From a bacterium (GTDB lineage: Bacteria > Actinomycetota > Acidimicrobiia > Acidimicrobiales > UBA8592), in contig PATL01000014.1 of the NCBI GenBank assembly GCA_002713605.1, forward strand, positions 1-8,492: a stretch of 8,492 nt of DNA, in the 5' to 3' direction. The notes beneath the pieces were generated by a model, which saw nothing but the letters and a program-made list of their open reading frames with translations, ran no database searches and was not told the origin of the DNA. Both the position numbers and the translations under genes were made by a program. Shown here in pieces: positions 1-6,393 of this stretch (position 1 is the stretch's first letter; every line of letters begins with the position of its first letter).

Positions 1-110
1 TTTTCTTAGCTGGAGCTTTCTTCGCAGCTGTTTTCTTAGCTGGAGCTTTCTTCGCAGCTGTTTTCTTAGCTGGAGCTTTCTTCGCAGCTGTTTTCTTTGC
101 TGGAGCTTTT
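1..110. repeat. 30-bp tandem repeat, three identical copies plus a degenerate fourth
   Basis: Positions 1-30, 31-60 and 61-90 are identical 30-mers (ttttcttagctggagctttc followed by ttcgcagctg). Positions 91-110 match the first 20 bases of the unit with two mismatches, and the similarity then breaks down. The unit is a multiple of three, so copy-number change keeps the frame and adds or removes ten residues (KTAAKKAPAK on the minus strand). The array continues past the left edge, so its total length is unknown. Identity extends to synonymous positions, which points to recent unit duplication rather than only selection for lysine content. Confidence 0.95.
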
Positions 111-124
111 TTTGCTGGAGCCAT
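1..124 (-). CDS. Lys/Ala/Pro-rich basic protein, N-terminal part only (H1-like tail, possibly of a DksA/TraR-type protein)
   Basis: The reading frame opens with ATG (122-124 on the plus strand reads CAT) and runs off the left edge after 41 codons. It begins MAPAKKAPAKKTAAKKAPAK and then repeats the decapeptide KTAAKKAPAK. Such tails are strongly basic, probably disordered, and bind nucleic acid non-specifically, as in histone H1-like proteins and in the tails of some actinobacterial HU and DksA/TraR-like proteins. In several actinobacteria, as I recall, a DksA/TraR-type zinc-finger gene with a lysine-rich N-terminus lies beside ileS, so that is my favoured identity. It is inference: no folded domain lies inside the window. 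The ribosome binding site is weak (AGAAAG about 9 nt upstream). The gene diverges from ileS across a 198-bp spacer. Confidence 0.7.
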   Translation of the reverse strand, partial: MAPAKKAPAKKTAAKKAPAKKTAAKKAPAKKTAAKKAPAKK

Positions 125-322
125 TTGGTGATTTTCTTTCTTGGTTTTGAACAGTAAACAATAACCTTAGGGGCGGATTCTAGCGGAAACTTTTAAAAAA
201 TTCCGTGATATTTAAGAAATGCCTGTTGTCTTTATAGTTTTTCTTTTTTACTTTTCGGTTAGTAAACAACGAGCTAAGAAATTTAAGCACTACTATAAAC
301 CGGATAACAATTGGAAAGCACA
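125..322. promoter_or_regulatory. Divergent intergenic region between the Lys-rich gene and ileS
   Basis: This 198-bp AT-rich spacer must carry promoters for both flanking genes. For ileS (plus), TACTATAA at 291-298 is a plausible -10 region and would give a leader of about 20 nt; no good -35 is seen at the expected spacing. For the Lys-rich gene (minus), the complement of 177-182 reads TAGAAT, a plausible -10 about 50 nt before its ATG. A near-palindrome (184-205) lies next to that box. The 9-mer AGTAAACAA occurs twice in direct orientation, at 153-161 and 261-269. I see no T-box leader, although actinobacterial ileS genes often have one. Confidence 0.45.
184..205. repeat. 22-bp near-palindrome in the divergent spacer
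   Basis: The two arms are CGGAA at 184-188 and TTCCG at 201-205. The AT-rich centre also pairs for the most part, so 18 of 22 positions are symmetric, the exceptions being positions 6, 7, 16 and 17. It sits directly upstream of the possible minus-strand -10 box at 177-182, where a dimeric regulator could act. It could also be a chance product of AT-rich sequence. No function is claimed. Confidence 0.35.
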
Positions 323-3300
323 ATGAGTGGCGAAGAGAAATTAACTCCATATCCCGAAGTTCCGGCCAAGCCAGATCTCCCAGAGGTTGAAAAGAAGATT
401 CTTCTAGAATGGAGTACATCAAAAACGTTCGAACGTACTGTCTCTCTGCGACCAGAAGAATCGGAATACGTATTTTATGATGGACCTCCTTTCGCTAACG
501 GCTTACCGCATCACGGTCACTTATTAACCGGATATGTCAAAGACGTCATTCCCCGCTACCAAACAATGCGCGGGAATAGAGTTGAACGTAGATTCGGCTG
601 GGATTGCCATGGACTACCGGCCGAAATGGAAAGCGAGAAACAACTACAAGTTTCTGGGAGAGCAGCCATCACGGAATTTGGAATAGAAAAATTTAATGCA
701 TATTGCCAGGAATCTGTTCTAAAATACACAGATGAATGGGAAAAGGTAGTAACCAGACAAGCCAGATGGGTTGATTTCGAAAATGACTACAAGACCATGG
801 ATCTTGACTATATGGAGTCGGTTATGTGGGCTTTCAAACAACTATGGGATCAAGGCCTCATCTACGAATCTCAAAGAGTAATTCCATATTCTTGGGGCGC
901 TGAAACTCCATTATCAAACTTTGAGATAAGACTTGATGACGCTACGAGACCTCGTCAAGACCCTGCTGTAACCGTTGCGTTTGATTTAATCGATGAGGAG
1001 GGTGCTTCAGTATCAAAAAAAATCCTTGCATGGACTACAACACCGTGGACACTTCCCAGCAACCTGGCTCTTGCTGTAGCGCCAGATAAGGAATACGCGC
1101 TTATTGAAACCCCAGAAGGCCAATACATCCTAGGCGAAGAAACAATTGCATCATTCATAGAAATCTTTGGGGAATTCACAGTTCTTGAAACTTTTAAGGG
1201 CCAGAAAATAGTCAACTTAAGATACCAACCATTATTCCCTTATTTCCAAGACTTAGACGAACAAGCATTCCGAATAATAGCTGGCGATTTCATTGAGATG
1301 AACGAAGGCACCGGCGTCGTGCATATTGCACCAGGATTTGGTGAAGATGATCAAAGAATCGCTGAAGATAATGGAATACCTACAGTTGTGCCTGTTAATG
1401 ATGAAGGAGATTTCACCAAAGAAGTCACAGACTGGTTTGGAGTAAATGTTTTTGACGCTAACCCCTTAATTATAAAGAAACTCAAAGAATCAGGTCGAAT
1501 AATCCGACATGATACTTACGAGCATAATTATCCACACTGTTGGAGAACAGACACACCGATCATCTATAGGGCTGTTCCATCCTGGTATGTCAAAGTCACA
1601 GAAATCAAAGACCGTCTTGTTGAGATCAACAAAGAAATCAACTGGATTCCAGAAAATGTGAGCGAAGGGCGCTTTGGAAAATGGCTTGAAGGAGCACGAG
1701 ATTGGTCTATAAGTAGAAACCGCTTTTGGGGTTCACCAATTCCCGTTTGGAAGAGCGACAACCCTGAATTCCCCCGTATTGATGTCTATGGCAGTCTGGA
1801 CGAACTAGAGAGAGATTTCGGGATTAGGCCGACGAATCTCCACAGACCCTTTATTGATGACTTAACTAGGCCAAACCCTGATGATCCCTCTGGAAAATCA
1901 ATCATGCGTCGTGTTCCAGAGGTACTCGATTGTTGGTTTGAGTCAGGTTCTATGCCATTTGCACAAGTCCATTATCCATTTGAGAATAAGAAATGGTTCG
2001 AAGAACATTTTCCAGCTGACTTCATTGTGGAATATATCAATCAAACTCGTGGGTGGTTCTACACACTTCACGTCCTAGCTGGCGCCTTGTTTGATAAGCC
2101 AGCGTTCAAGAATGTGATATGCCACGGTATTCTACTCGCAGAGGATGGAACGAAACTCTCAAAGAAACTCCGCAATTACACAGAACCAACTGAAATTTTT
2201 GAAGCACAAGGTTCTGATGCTTTGCGCTGGTATTTTATGTCCTCGTCCATTGTGCGCGGAGGTGACTCAAGGATTAGTGACCAGTCAATTGATGACGTGG
2301 TCAGGCAAGTGATAAATCCGATATGGAGCGCTTTTAGCTTCTTCACGCTATATGCGAACATAGATGACTATCGAGCAACATTCATAAGTGAACCTTCAAA
2401 CACCCTTGATAAATACATATTGGCCAAAACCCACCTGCTAGTCACAAACGTGACGGAGCACATGGACAAATACGATCTTCCAGGGGCAACTAGTGAAATT
2501 AGGGGCTTCATTGATGTTCTAAACAACTGGTATATCAGGAGAAGCAGAGACAGGTTCTGGTCTCCGGCGAAACCAGTACATGATAACGACAAGCAAGATG
2601 CGTACGACACACTTTTTACAGTGCTCCATACACTTTGCAAGCTTTCTGCACCTTTTTTGCCAATGGTTTCGGAGGAAATATTTAAAGGCCTTACAAGAGA
2701 ACTATCAGTCCACGAAGCTGAATGGCCTTTGCCAGCAGAATTCCCAGCAGACAGCGATCTCGTCAAGACAATGGATTCAGTTAGAGACGTAGTATCCGCA
2801 GCTCTTAGGCTTAGGGAAGATGCTGGACTTCGGGTCCGCCTGCCGCTTCAGAGTATTACGATTGCAGGTTTAGATTCCAGTAACATCTCAGACTTTGAGT
2901 TACTAATTAAGGATGAAGTGAATGTGAAATCTCTCATCTATACAGATGATTTAGCAGCTCACGGAAATTTCGTCCTTAAGCCTAATGGTAAAGTACTTGG
3001 GCCACGCTTAGGAAGTGACGTTCAAGATGTGTTTCAAACTGCGAAGGCTGGTAACTGGGAACGCTTAAGTGATGGCCGAGTCAAGATCAGCGATTATGTT
3101 CTTGAATCACATGAATTTGAACTCACCTTAGTAGCGAACGAGGGAACTACCGCTACATCACTTCCTGGCGATAAAGCCGTTGTAGCTCTTGATACTGAAA
3201 TCACAGATAGCCTCCTCAATGAAGGTAAGGCAAGAGACGCAGTTAGAGCCATTCAAGAAGCTCGCAAAGGAATGAATCTAATCCTCACAGACAGAATTAA

Positions 3301-3475
3301 TTTAAATATTGTTGCTTCGAATAAAACGACAGAGGCAATTAAGTATTTTAGTGACTATATCTGTGAGCAAGTCCTTGGGAAATCCTTAACGTTTAATGAG
3401 GCTGATAAGGACTTAGAAACCTTTACAGGGTCAATAGACGGAGAAGAAATCGGGATTCAAATAACCGTAGATTAG
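323..3475 (+). CDS. ileS: Isoleucyl-tRNA synthetase, type 2 (long, eukaryote-like form)
   Basis: Cytoplasmic class I synthetase that charges tRNA-Ile with isoleucine using ATP and edits mischarged valine. I start it at ATG 323 (1050 aa), because GGAAAG lies 4 nt upstream; an in-frame TTG at 311 would add four residues but has no ribosome binding site. Numbered from ATG 323, the ATP-binding HxGH motif is HHGH at 63-66. The CP1 editing domain (about 180-400) shows WTTTPWTLPSN at 237-247 and GTGVVHIAPGFGEDD at 329-343. RNRFWGSPIPVW is at 465-476. The KMSKS-type loop is KLSKK at 611-615, followed by LRNY. An anticodon-binding helical region starts near 695 and a C-terminal extension runs from about 818 to the end. 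The length and the KxSK(R/K)LxNY context mark type 2 IleRS, a class generally less sensitive to mupirocin. The bacterial C-terminal zinc cluster is not seen. It converges on divIVA with 3 nt between stop codons. Confidence 0.97.
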   Translation: MSGEEKLTPYPEVPAKPDLPEVEKKILLEWSTSKTFERTVSLRPEESEYVFYDGPPFANGLPHHGHLLTGYVKDVIPRYQTMRGNRVERRFGWDCHGLPAEMESEKQLQVSGRAAITEFGIEKFNAYCQESVLKYTDEWEKVVTRQARWVDFENDYKTMDLDYMESVMWAFKQLWDQGLIYESQRVIPYSWGAETPLSNFEIRLDDATRPRQDPAVTVAFDLIDEEGASVSKKILAWTTTPWTLPSNLALAVAPDKEYALIETPEGQYILGEETIASFIEIFGEFTVLETFKGQKIVNLRYQPLFPYFQDLDEQAFRIIAGDFIEMNEGTGVVHIAPGFGEDDQRIAEDNGIPTVVPVNDEGDFTKEVTDWFGVNVFDANPLIIKKLKESGRIIRHDTYEHNYPHCWRTDTPIIYRAVPSWYVKVTEIKDRLVEINKEINWIPENVSEGRFGKWLEGARDWSISRNRFWGSPIPVWKSDNPEFPRIDVYGSLDELERDFGIRPTNLHRPFIDDLTRPNPDDPSGKSIMRRVPEVLDCWFESGSMPFAQVHYPFENKKWFEEHFPADFIVEYINQTRGWFYTLHVLAGALFDKPAFKNVICHGILLAEDGTKLSKKLRNYTEPTEIFEAQGSDALRWYFMSSSIVRGGDSRISDQSIDDVVRQVINPIWSAFSFFTLYANIDDYRATFISEPSNTLDKYILAKTHLLVTNVTEHMDKYDLPGATSEIRGFIDVLNNWYIRRSRDRFWSPAKPVHDNDKQDAYDTLFTVLHTLCKLSAPFLPMVSEEIFKGLTRELSVHEAEWPLPAEFPADSDLVKTMDSVRDVVSAALRLREDAGLRVRLPLQSITIAGLDSSNISDFELLIKDEVNVKSLIYTDDLAAHGNFVLKPNGKVLGPRLGSDVQDVFQTAKAGNWERLSDGRVKISDYVLESHEFELTLVANEGTTATSLPGDKAVVALDTEITDSLLNEGKARDAVRAIQEARKGMNLILTDRINLNIVASNKTTEAIKYFSDYICEQVLGKSLTFNEADKDLETFTGSIDGEEIGIQITVD

Positions 3476-3478
3476 GAC

Positions 3479-4441
3479 TTAGTTACCGAAAAAGTCATCC
3501 ATTGCCTCGTTAGTCAGCTCGTCAGCTTTGCCAAGAGGACTTTTATCTTGACTTTCCAATTCTTCAAAGAAACGGTCACCGGTGGTTATGTTTTCATCCT
3601 GAACCGTTTGAATAAGTTCAGTTGGGACTTCATTGTCCCAGTCCTCTGAAGGATTGAGGTCAGACATATCCTCTTCAGTCTTTTTCACCTCTTTATTAAG
3701 CCAATCCTCATTCGTTTCTGCGTTACGTATGAGAGTTAGTTCAGGTGGCGAATCCATTAATTCATCAACTGAAATCAAATCAGCTTGACTCAGTTCAAGA
3801 GTCGCTTGCGTAGAATTATCTCCTCTTTCTAGGTTCTCATCTTCAACGAAAAACTCGCTTGATTCTGAAATCTCTTGGTTTCCCATCTCTGTATGATCAT
3901 CATCCAATTGATTATGGAAAGTGAACGTTTCTTCGACGTTAATCATTAGTTTTATTTCTTCAAGAGTAGTCAATAACTGATCTTTCCCGGCTTGCAACTC
4001 AGCGCTCAGTGCCTGACAATCCTCAATAAGATGCTGCTTTCTATGCATAAGTTCAGATATAGCGTTTTTAAGTTCTAATTGGGCTTCCTCAGCCATTTCT
4101 CGAGCTTCTTCGGAAACTATTCGTTTAACATTGTCAGCCTGTGCTTCAGCAGATGCAATCAATTGAGTGGCCTGTTCCTTTGAGTCCGCTATCAATTGAT
4201 CAGCTGTACGCTGAGCTGCTGAAAGTAAACGCTGTGCGGCACTATCAGTATCGAATGCTTCCTCCGATGAAGTTCCTTTCCCAAATATGTCTTCGGGCGA
4301 GTGGCTTATAATTGTTGCTAGTTGGTGAACAAAAAGGTCGACTTCTTCAGGATCATAACCGCCCCGCTTGATACTTCTAAATTTAATTGATTTTAATTGC
4401 TCGGGGGTGATTGGGTATGTCTTTGATTCAGTAGCAGCCAT
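3479..4441 (-). CDS. divIVA: DivIVA/Wag31-family polarity and septum-site protein with long acidic tail
   Basis: Coiled-coil scaffold that binds negatively curved membrane at septa and poles; in actinobacteria it directs polar cell wall growth. The 320-aa product has the DivIVA lipid-binding N-terminal domain (residues about 9-40: ITPEQLKSIKFRSIKRGGYD, then PEEVDLF), with F21 and the basic residues R22, K25 and R26 placed as in the membrane-inserting loop. A Ser/Gly linker (about 46-64) leads to an Ala/Glu/Gln-rich coiled coil (about 66-168). Residues 168-320 are highly acidic, low in hydrophobics and probably disordered, with three acidic-FF motifs at 196-198, 290-292 and 316-318. No other initiation codon gives the intact N-terminal domain. 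No Shine-Dalgarno sequence precedes ATG 4441, and a -10-like TACTAT lies 6 nt upstream, so a leaderless transcript is possible. It is the last gene of the division cluster, 42 nt after sepF. Confidence 0.95.
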   Translation of the reverse strand: MAATESKTYPITPEQLKSIKFRSIKRGGYDPEEVDLFVHQLATIISHSPEDIFGKGTSSEEAFDTDSAAQRLLSAAQRTADQLIADSKEQATQLIASAEAQADNVKRIVSEEAREMAEEAQLELKNAISELMHRKQHLIEDCQALSAELQAGKDQLLTTLEEIKLMINVEETFTFHNQLDDDHTEMGNQEISESSEFFVEDENLERGDNSTQATLELSQADLISVDELMDSPPELTLIRNAETNEDWLNKEVKKTEEDMSDLNPSEDWDNEVPTELIQTVQDENITTGDRFFEELESQDKSPLGKADELTNEAMDDFFGN

Positions 4442-4445
4442 AGTT

Positions 4446-4459
4446 AAATAGTACTATTT
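4446..4459 (-). promoter_or_regulatory. 14-bp perfect palindrome overlapping a possible leaderless divIVA promoter
   Basis: AAATAGTACTATTT is its own reverse complement. On the minus strand it includes TACTAT (4453 down to 4448), six nucleotides before the divIVA ATG, which is the -10 spacing expected of a leaderless transcript. No convincing -35 box is seen 17 nt further upstream. About half a perfect 14-bp palindrome is expected by chance in a random sequence of this length, so the position is what makes it notable. Operator function is inference. Confidence 0.35.
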
Positions 4460-4483
4460 TTCCAAGCTGACAGTAGGGATATT

Positions 4484-4981
4484 TTAAAGTGACCCACTTG
4501 CGCTTGCTGCTAATTTTCTTTTCTCATCCTCAGAGACTTCGACGTCTTTGGGAGTTAATAAGAAGACGTCGGCCCCTGCTTTTTCAAATGACCCATCAAT
4601 CCCCATCTTCAGCCCTGAGCAGAAGTCAATAATCCTTACAGCAACATCATGTTCTGCTTGTTGGAGGTTAACTATTACAGGTTGACTCCTTCGAGCAGCT
4701 TCCGAAATTTCTTTCACTTCGGCAAAGCGAATAGGTGTCACAATGTGAGGTTTAACAAATTTTCGTGGCTTTGCTGTAGTAACTTTGACAGCTTCTCTTC
4801 CCAGCTTTACACCACCCACATCTGCGGTAATAGGTTTAACATTATTCTCACCCGGAGTCGGTTTGACAATAACACCGCCTTCAGTAGCTCGATCACTTGG
4901 TCCCTGAGGGTCCATCCCAAGAAAATCTTCATCGGACCCAAGGCCTAGGTAAAGCATTGCTTTTTTGAAAAATGTTGTCAT
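4484..4981 (-). CDS. sepF: Cell division protein SepF (FtsZ membrane anchor)
   Basis: Cytoplasmic-face membrane protein that binds the FtsZ C-terminus and tethers the Z ring; it is an essential FtsZ partner in actinobacteria, which lack FtsA. I choose ATG 4981 (165 aa): GGAGGG lies 4 nt upstream, and the protein then starts MTTFFKKAMLYLGLGSDED, the expected amphipathic membrane-binding helix. An in-frame TTG at 4993 adds MEGL but has its AAGGAG only 2 nt away. A linker of about 55 residues, rich in Pro, Gly and Lys, precedes the SepF fold (about 80-150), which shows PVIVNL near 101-106, RIIDFCSG at 116-123 and VFLLTPKDVEV at 139-149. yggS ends 49 nt upstream of the chosen start. The YggT/YlmG gene that often follows sepF is absent; divIVA comes next. 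Confidence 0.95.
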   Translation of the reverse strand: MTTFFKKAMLYLGLGSDEDFLGMDPQGPSDRATEGGVIVKPTPGENNVKPITADVGGVKLGREAVKVTTAKPRKFVKPHIVTPIRFAEVKEISEAARRSQPVIVNLQQAEHDVAVRIIDFCSGLKMGIDGSFEKAGADVFLLTPKDVEVSEDEKRKLAASASGSL

Positions 4982-4985
4982 TAAG

Positions 4986-4991
4986 CCCTCC
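4986..4991 (-). promoter_or_regulatory. Ribosome binding site of sepF (GGAGGG)
   Basis: Minus-strand GGAGGG followed by CTTA and then ATG at 4981. A second site, AAGGAG (complement of 4996-5001), lies 10 nt further upstream, so two Shine-Dalgarno sequences stand in tandem before two possible start codons (TTG 4993 and ATG 4981). The spacing favours GGAGGG with ATG 4981. AGCC and GGCT flanking the GGAGGG region could form a short four-pair stem; this is weak. Confidence 0.7.
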
Positions 4992-5030
4992 AAGGCTCCT
5001 TTTTAATTTAACACCATATTTGTAGTTTCA

Positions 5031-5684
5031 TCAATCAACTCTTCTATTCCCAAATATTGCAGAGCCAACCCTAATCATAGAGGAACCACTCTCTAAAGCT
5101 ACTTGGAAATCGTCACTCATCCCCATTGAACATTCAGATAGCTCAAAGGTGTCCGCTAGCTTACGTAGCTTCTCAAAGACAACTCGCGTCGCTACCATGT
5201 CGCCAGGCACACCCATCGTCATCAGTCCAGAAATATCTATACTCTCGTCTCGCAATTTACTGATAAGGCCAGGTAACTCCTCAACTTCGAATCCCTTTGA
5301 ATTTGAGGGCCCCATCAAAGAAACCTGCAGTAAAATTTGTGACTGGTTATTGTGCTTATGTATTTCTCTAGCAAGTTTTAACGAAGTTACTGAATGCCAC
5401 ACATCAACGAGGTGAGATATTTTCCTAATTTTGTTGCTTTGAAGTTGACCGATGAAGTGCCAACTAGTCTCAGCAACTACCAATGGGTCTTTTGTAAGTA
5501 GTTCCTGAGCATAGTTTTCTCCGAAATGTTTAATGCCTAGTTCACTGGCAATATTGACTTCCTCATGACTAAACCCTTTGGTAACCCCTATTAGAGTTAC
5601 TGGATTTTGTGCTTTATCATTAACCAGCCTATTAATTCTCTCAAGTCTTTCTTTGATTTGCTCAGAGTGAGTCCCGCTCTTCAC
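5031..5684 (-). CDS. yggS: YggS/YlmE/PROSC-family pyridoxal phosphate homeostasis protein
   Basis: Single-domain PLP-binding protein with an alanine racemase-type TIM-barrel fold; the family keeps free PLP and amino-acid pools balanced and has no firmly established catalytic reaction. I start it at GTG 5684 (217 aa), which overlaps the pgeF stop in GTGA and has GGAAGAGG just upstream. An in-frame ATG at 5702 would add six residues. Family motifs appear in order: VTLIGVTKG with the PLP lysine at K36, KHFGENYAQE, WHFIGQLQSNK, a Ser-Lys-Gly-Phe-Glu turn (SKGFEVEE), GLMTMGVPGD, and SMGMSDDFQVALESGSSMIR followed by VGSAIFGNR for phosphate binding. The length is slightly under the usual 220-235. 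The 4-nt overlap with pgeF implies translational coupling. In Gram-positive genomes this gene commonly sits between ftsZ and sepF. Confidence 0.95.
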   Translation of the reverse strand: MKSGTHSEQIKERLERINRLVNDKAQNPVTLIGVTKGFSHEEVNIASELGIKHFGENYAQELLTKDPLVVAETSWHFIGQLQSNKIRKISHLVDVWHSVTSLKLAREIHKHNNQSQILLQVSLMGPSNSKGFEVEELPGLISKLRDESIDISGLMTMGVPGDMVATRVVFEKLRKLADTFELSECSMGMSDDFQVALESGSSMIRVGSAIFGNRRVD

Positions 5685-6376
5685 GTTGCCTCTTCCAGCC
5701 ATACAACCATTGCTTGTCTTTCTATATCCCCTCCGGCACGGTGCGACCAAAACTTCTCTGATGATGCTGTGCACTCACCAATGAAACGCATGTCTGGTAT
5801 GTTCTCTCTCATAAGAGCTATCTTCACTACCTCAGGGATATCTAACGCAGGCGTCCCGACTTCAGTTACTGATTCAACTGTTGGGCCAAATTCTCCCATC
5901 ATGTGTTTAAGTTCGACTGAACCAAATTCATAATGTTTAGGATATATGCAAGGCCCCACTACAGCTATCGTTGGGTCTCCTCCCAACCTACGCATTTCAG
6001 TGCATGCATTTTGGACTATGCCTGCCAGAAGACCTCGCCAGCCGGCGTGAATTATTCCTATAACAGGCGTTTCACAGATAAGTGCGACTGGTGCACAGTC
6101 TGCAACTTGGATAGCCATGGGAATGCCACTTTCAGTGGAGATCATCCCATCACCCTCTGCGCCTTGATAGTCGCCAGGTTTTTTGATTCTAAATATATTT
6201 CCCCCGTGTACTTGTTTAAGGTATGCCCAAGGCGCATCAATCAGTTTTTGCTGCGTCTGATGCAGTTGGCCTTTAGGTTGCGAAATTGATAAATTTCCAT
6301 CTTCGGAGATCGTAGATAGAACCTTAGCTGCCAATCCACATTCAAGTGTTTTTGACCAGCTGTATTTAGCTTTCAT
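5681..6376 (-). CDS. pgeF: PgeF/YfiH/YlmD-family multicopper-oxidase-like protein (purine nucleoside phosphorylase, LACC1 family)
   Basis: Cytosolic zinc-binding enzyme family. Members have purine nucleoside phosphorylase and adenosine deaminase activity, and the E. coli protein has been linked to correcting L-Ser misincorporated into peptidoglycan precursors; which role holds here is unknown. The 231-aa product carries the metal/active-site residues H57 (LKQVHG), C94 (VADCAP) and H110 (IHAGWRG), matching the H71, C107 and H124 set of E. coli YfiH. Also present are AEGDGMIS, VVGPCIYPKHYEFG, and near the end CTASSEKFWSHRAGGDIERQ. ATG 6376 lies 17 nt after the ftsZ stop. The leader ATCCCCCACGCACT is C-rich with no Shine-Dalgarno sequence, so initiation probably depends on coupling to ftsZ translation. 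The 3' end overlaps yggS by 4 nt. Confidence 0.94.
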   Translation of the reverse strand: MKAKYSWSKTLECGLAAKVLSTISEDGNLSISQPKGQLHQTQQKLIDAPWAYLKQVHGGNIFRIKKPGDYQGAEGDGMISTESGIPMAIQVADCAPVALICETPVIGIIHAGWRGLLAGIVQNACTEMRRLGGDPTIAVVGPCIYPKHYEFGSVELKHMMGEFGPTVESVTEVGTPALDIPEVVKIALMRENIPDMRFIGECTASSEKFWSHRAGGDIERQAMVVWLEEAT

Positions 6377-6393
6377 AGTGCGTGGGGGATTTA

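Noticed and set aside
125..322. T-box riboswitch upstream of ileS
   Set aside because: Actinobacterial ileS genes often have one, so I looked for the conserved T-box sequence (GGGTGGNACCGCG-like) and for a sequester hairpin over the ribosome binding site. Neither is visible, and the probable leader is only about 20 nt.
180..422. 80-codon minus-strand open frame across the ileS start
   Set aside because: It begins within the conserved start of ileS, runs through the divergent promoter region and shows no recognisable domain.
2368..2766. 132-codon minus-strand open frame inside ileS
   Set aside because: It lies wholly within the conserved IleRS anticodon-binding region and its composition is that of a shadow frame.
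3476..3495. Bidirectional terminator at the ileS/divIVA junction
   Set aside because: Only a five-pair GACTT/AAGTC stem with a ten-base loop is present, with no following T run of useful length; too weak to annotate.
5685..5774. Longer YggS starting at ATG 5774
   Set aside because: The added residues read through the pgeF coding region, do not resemble the YggS N-terminus and would give a 94-nt overlap; GTG 5684 places the PLP lysine at position 36, as in E. coli YggS.
5607..6289. Plus-strand open frames of 108 and 118 codons across yggS and pgeF
   Set aside because: They are antisense to well-matched PgeF and YggS coding sequence and show no protein motif.
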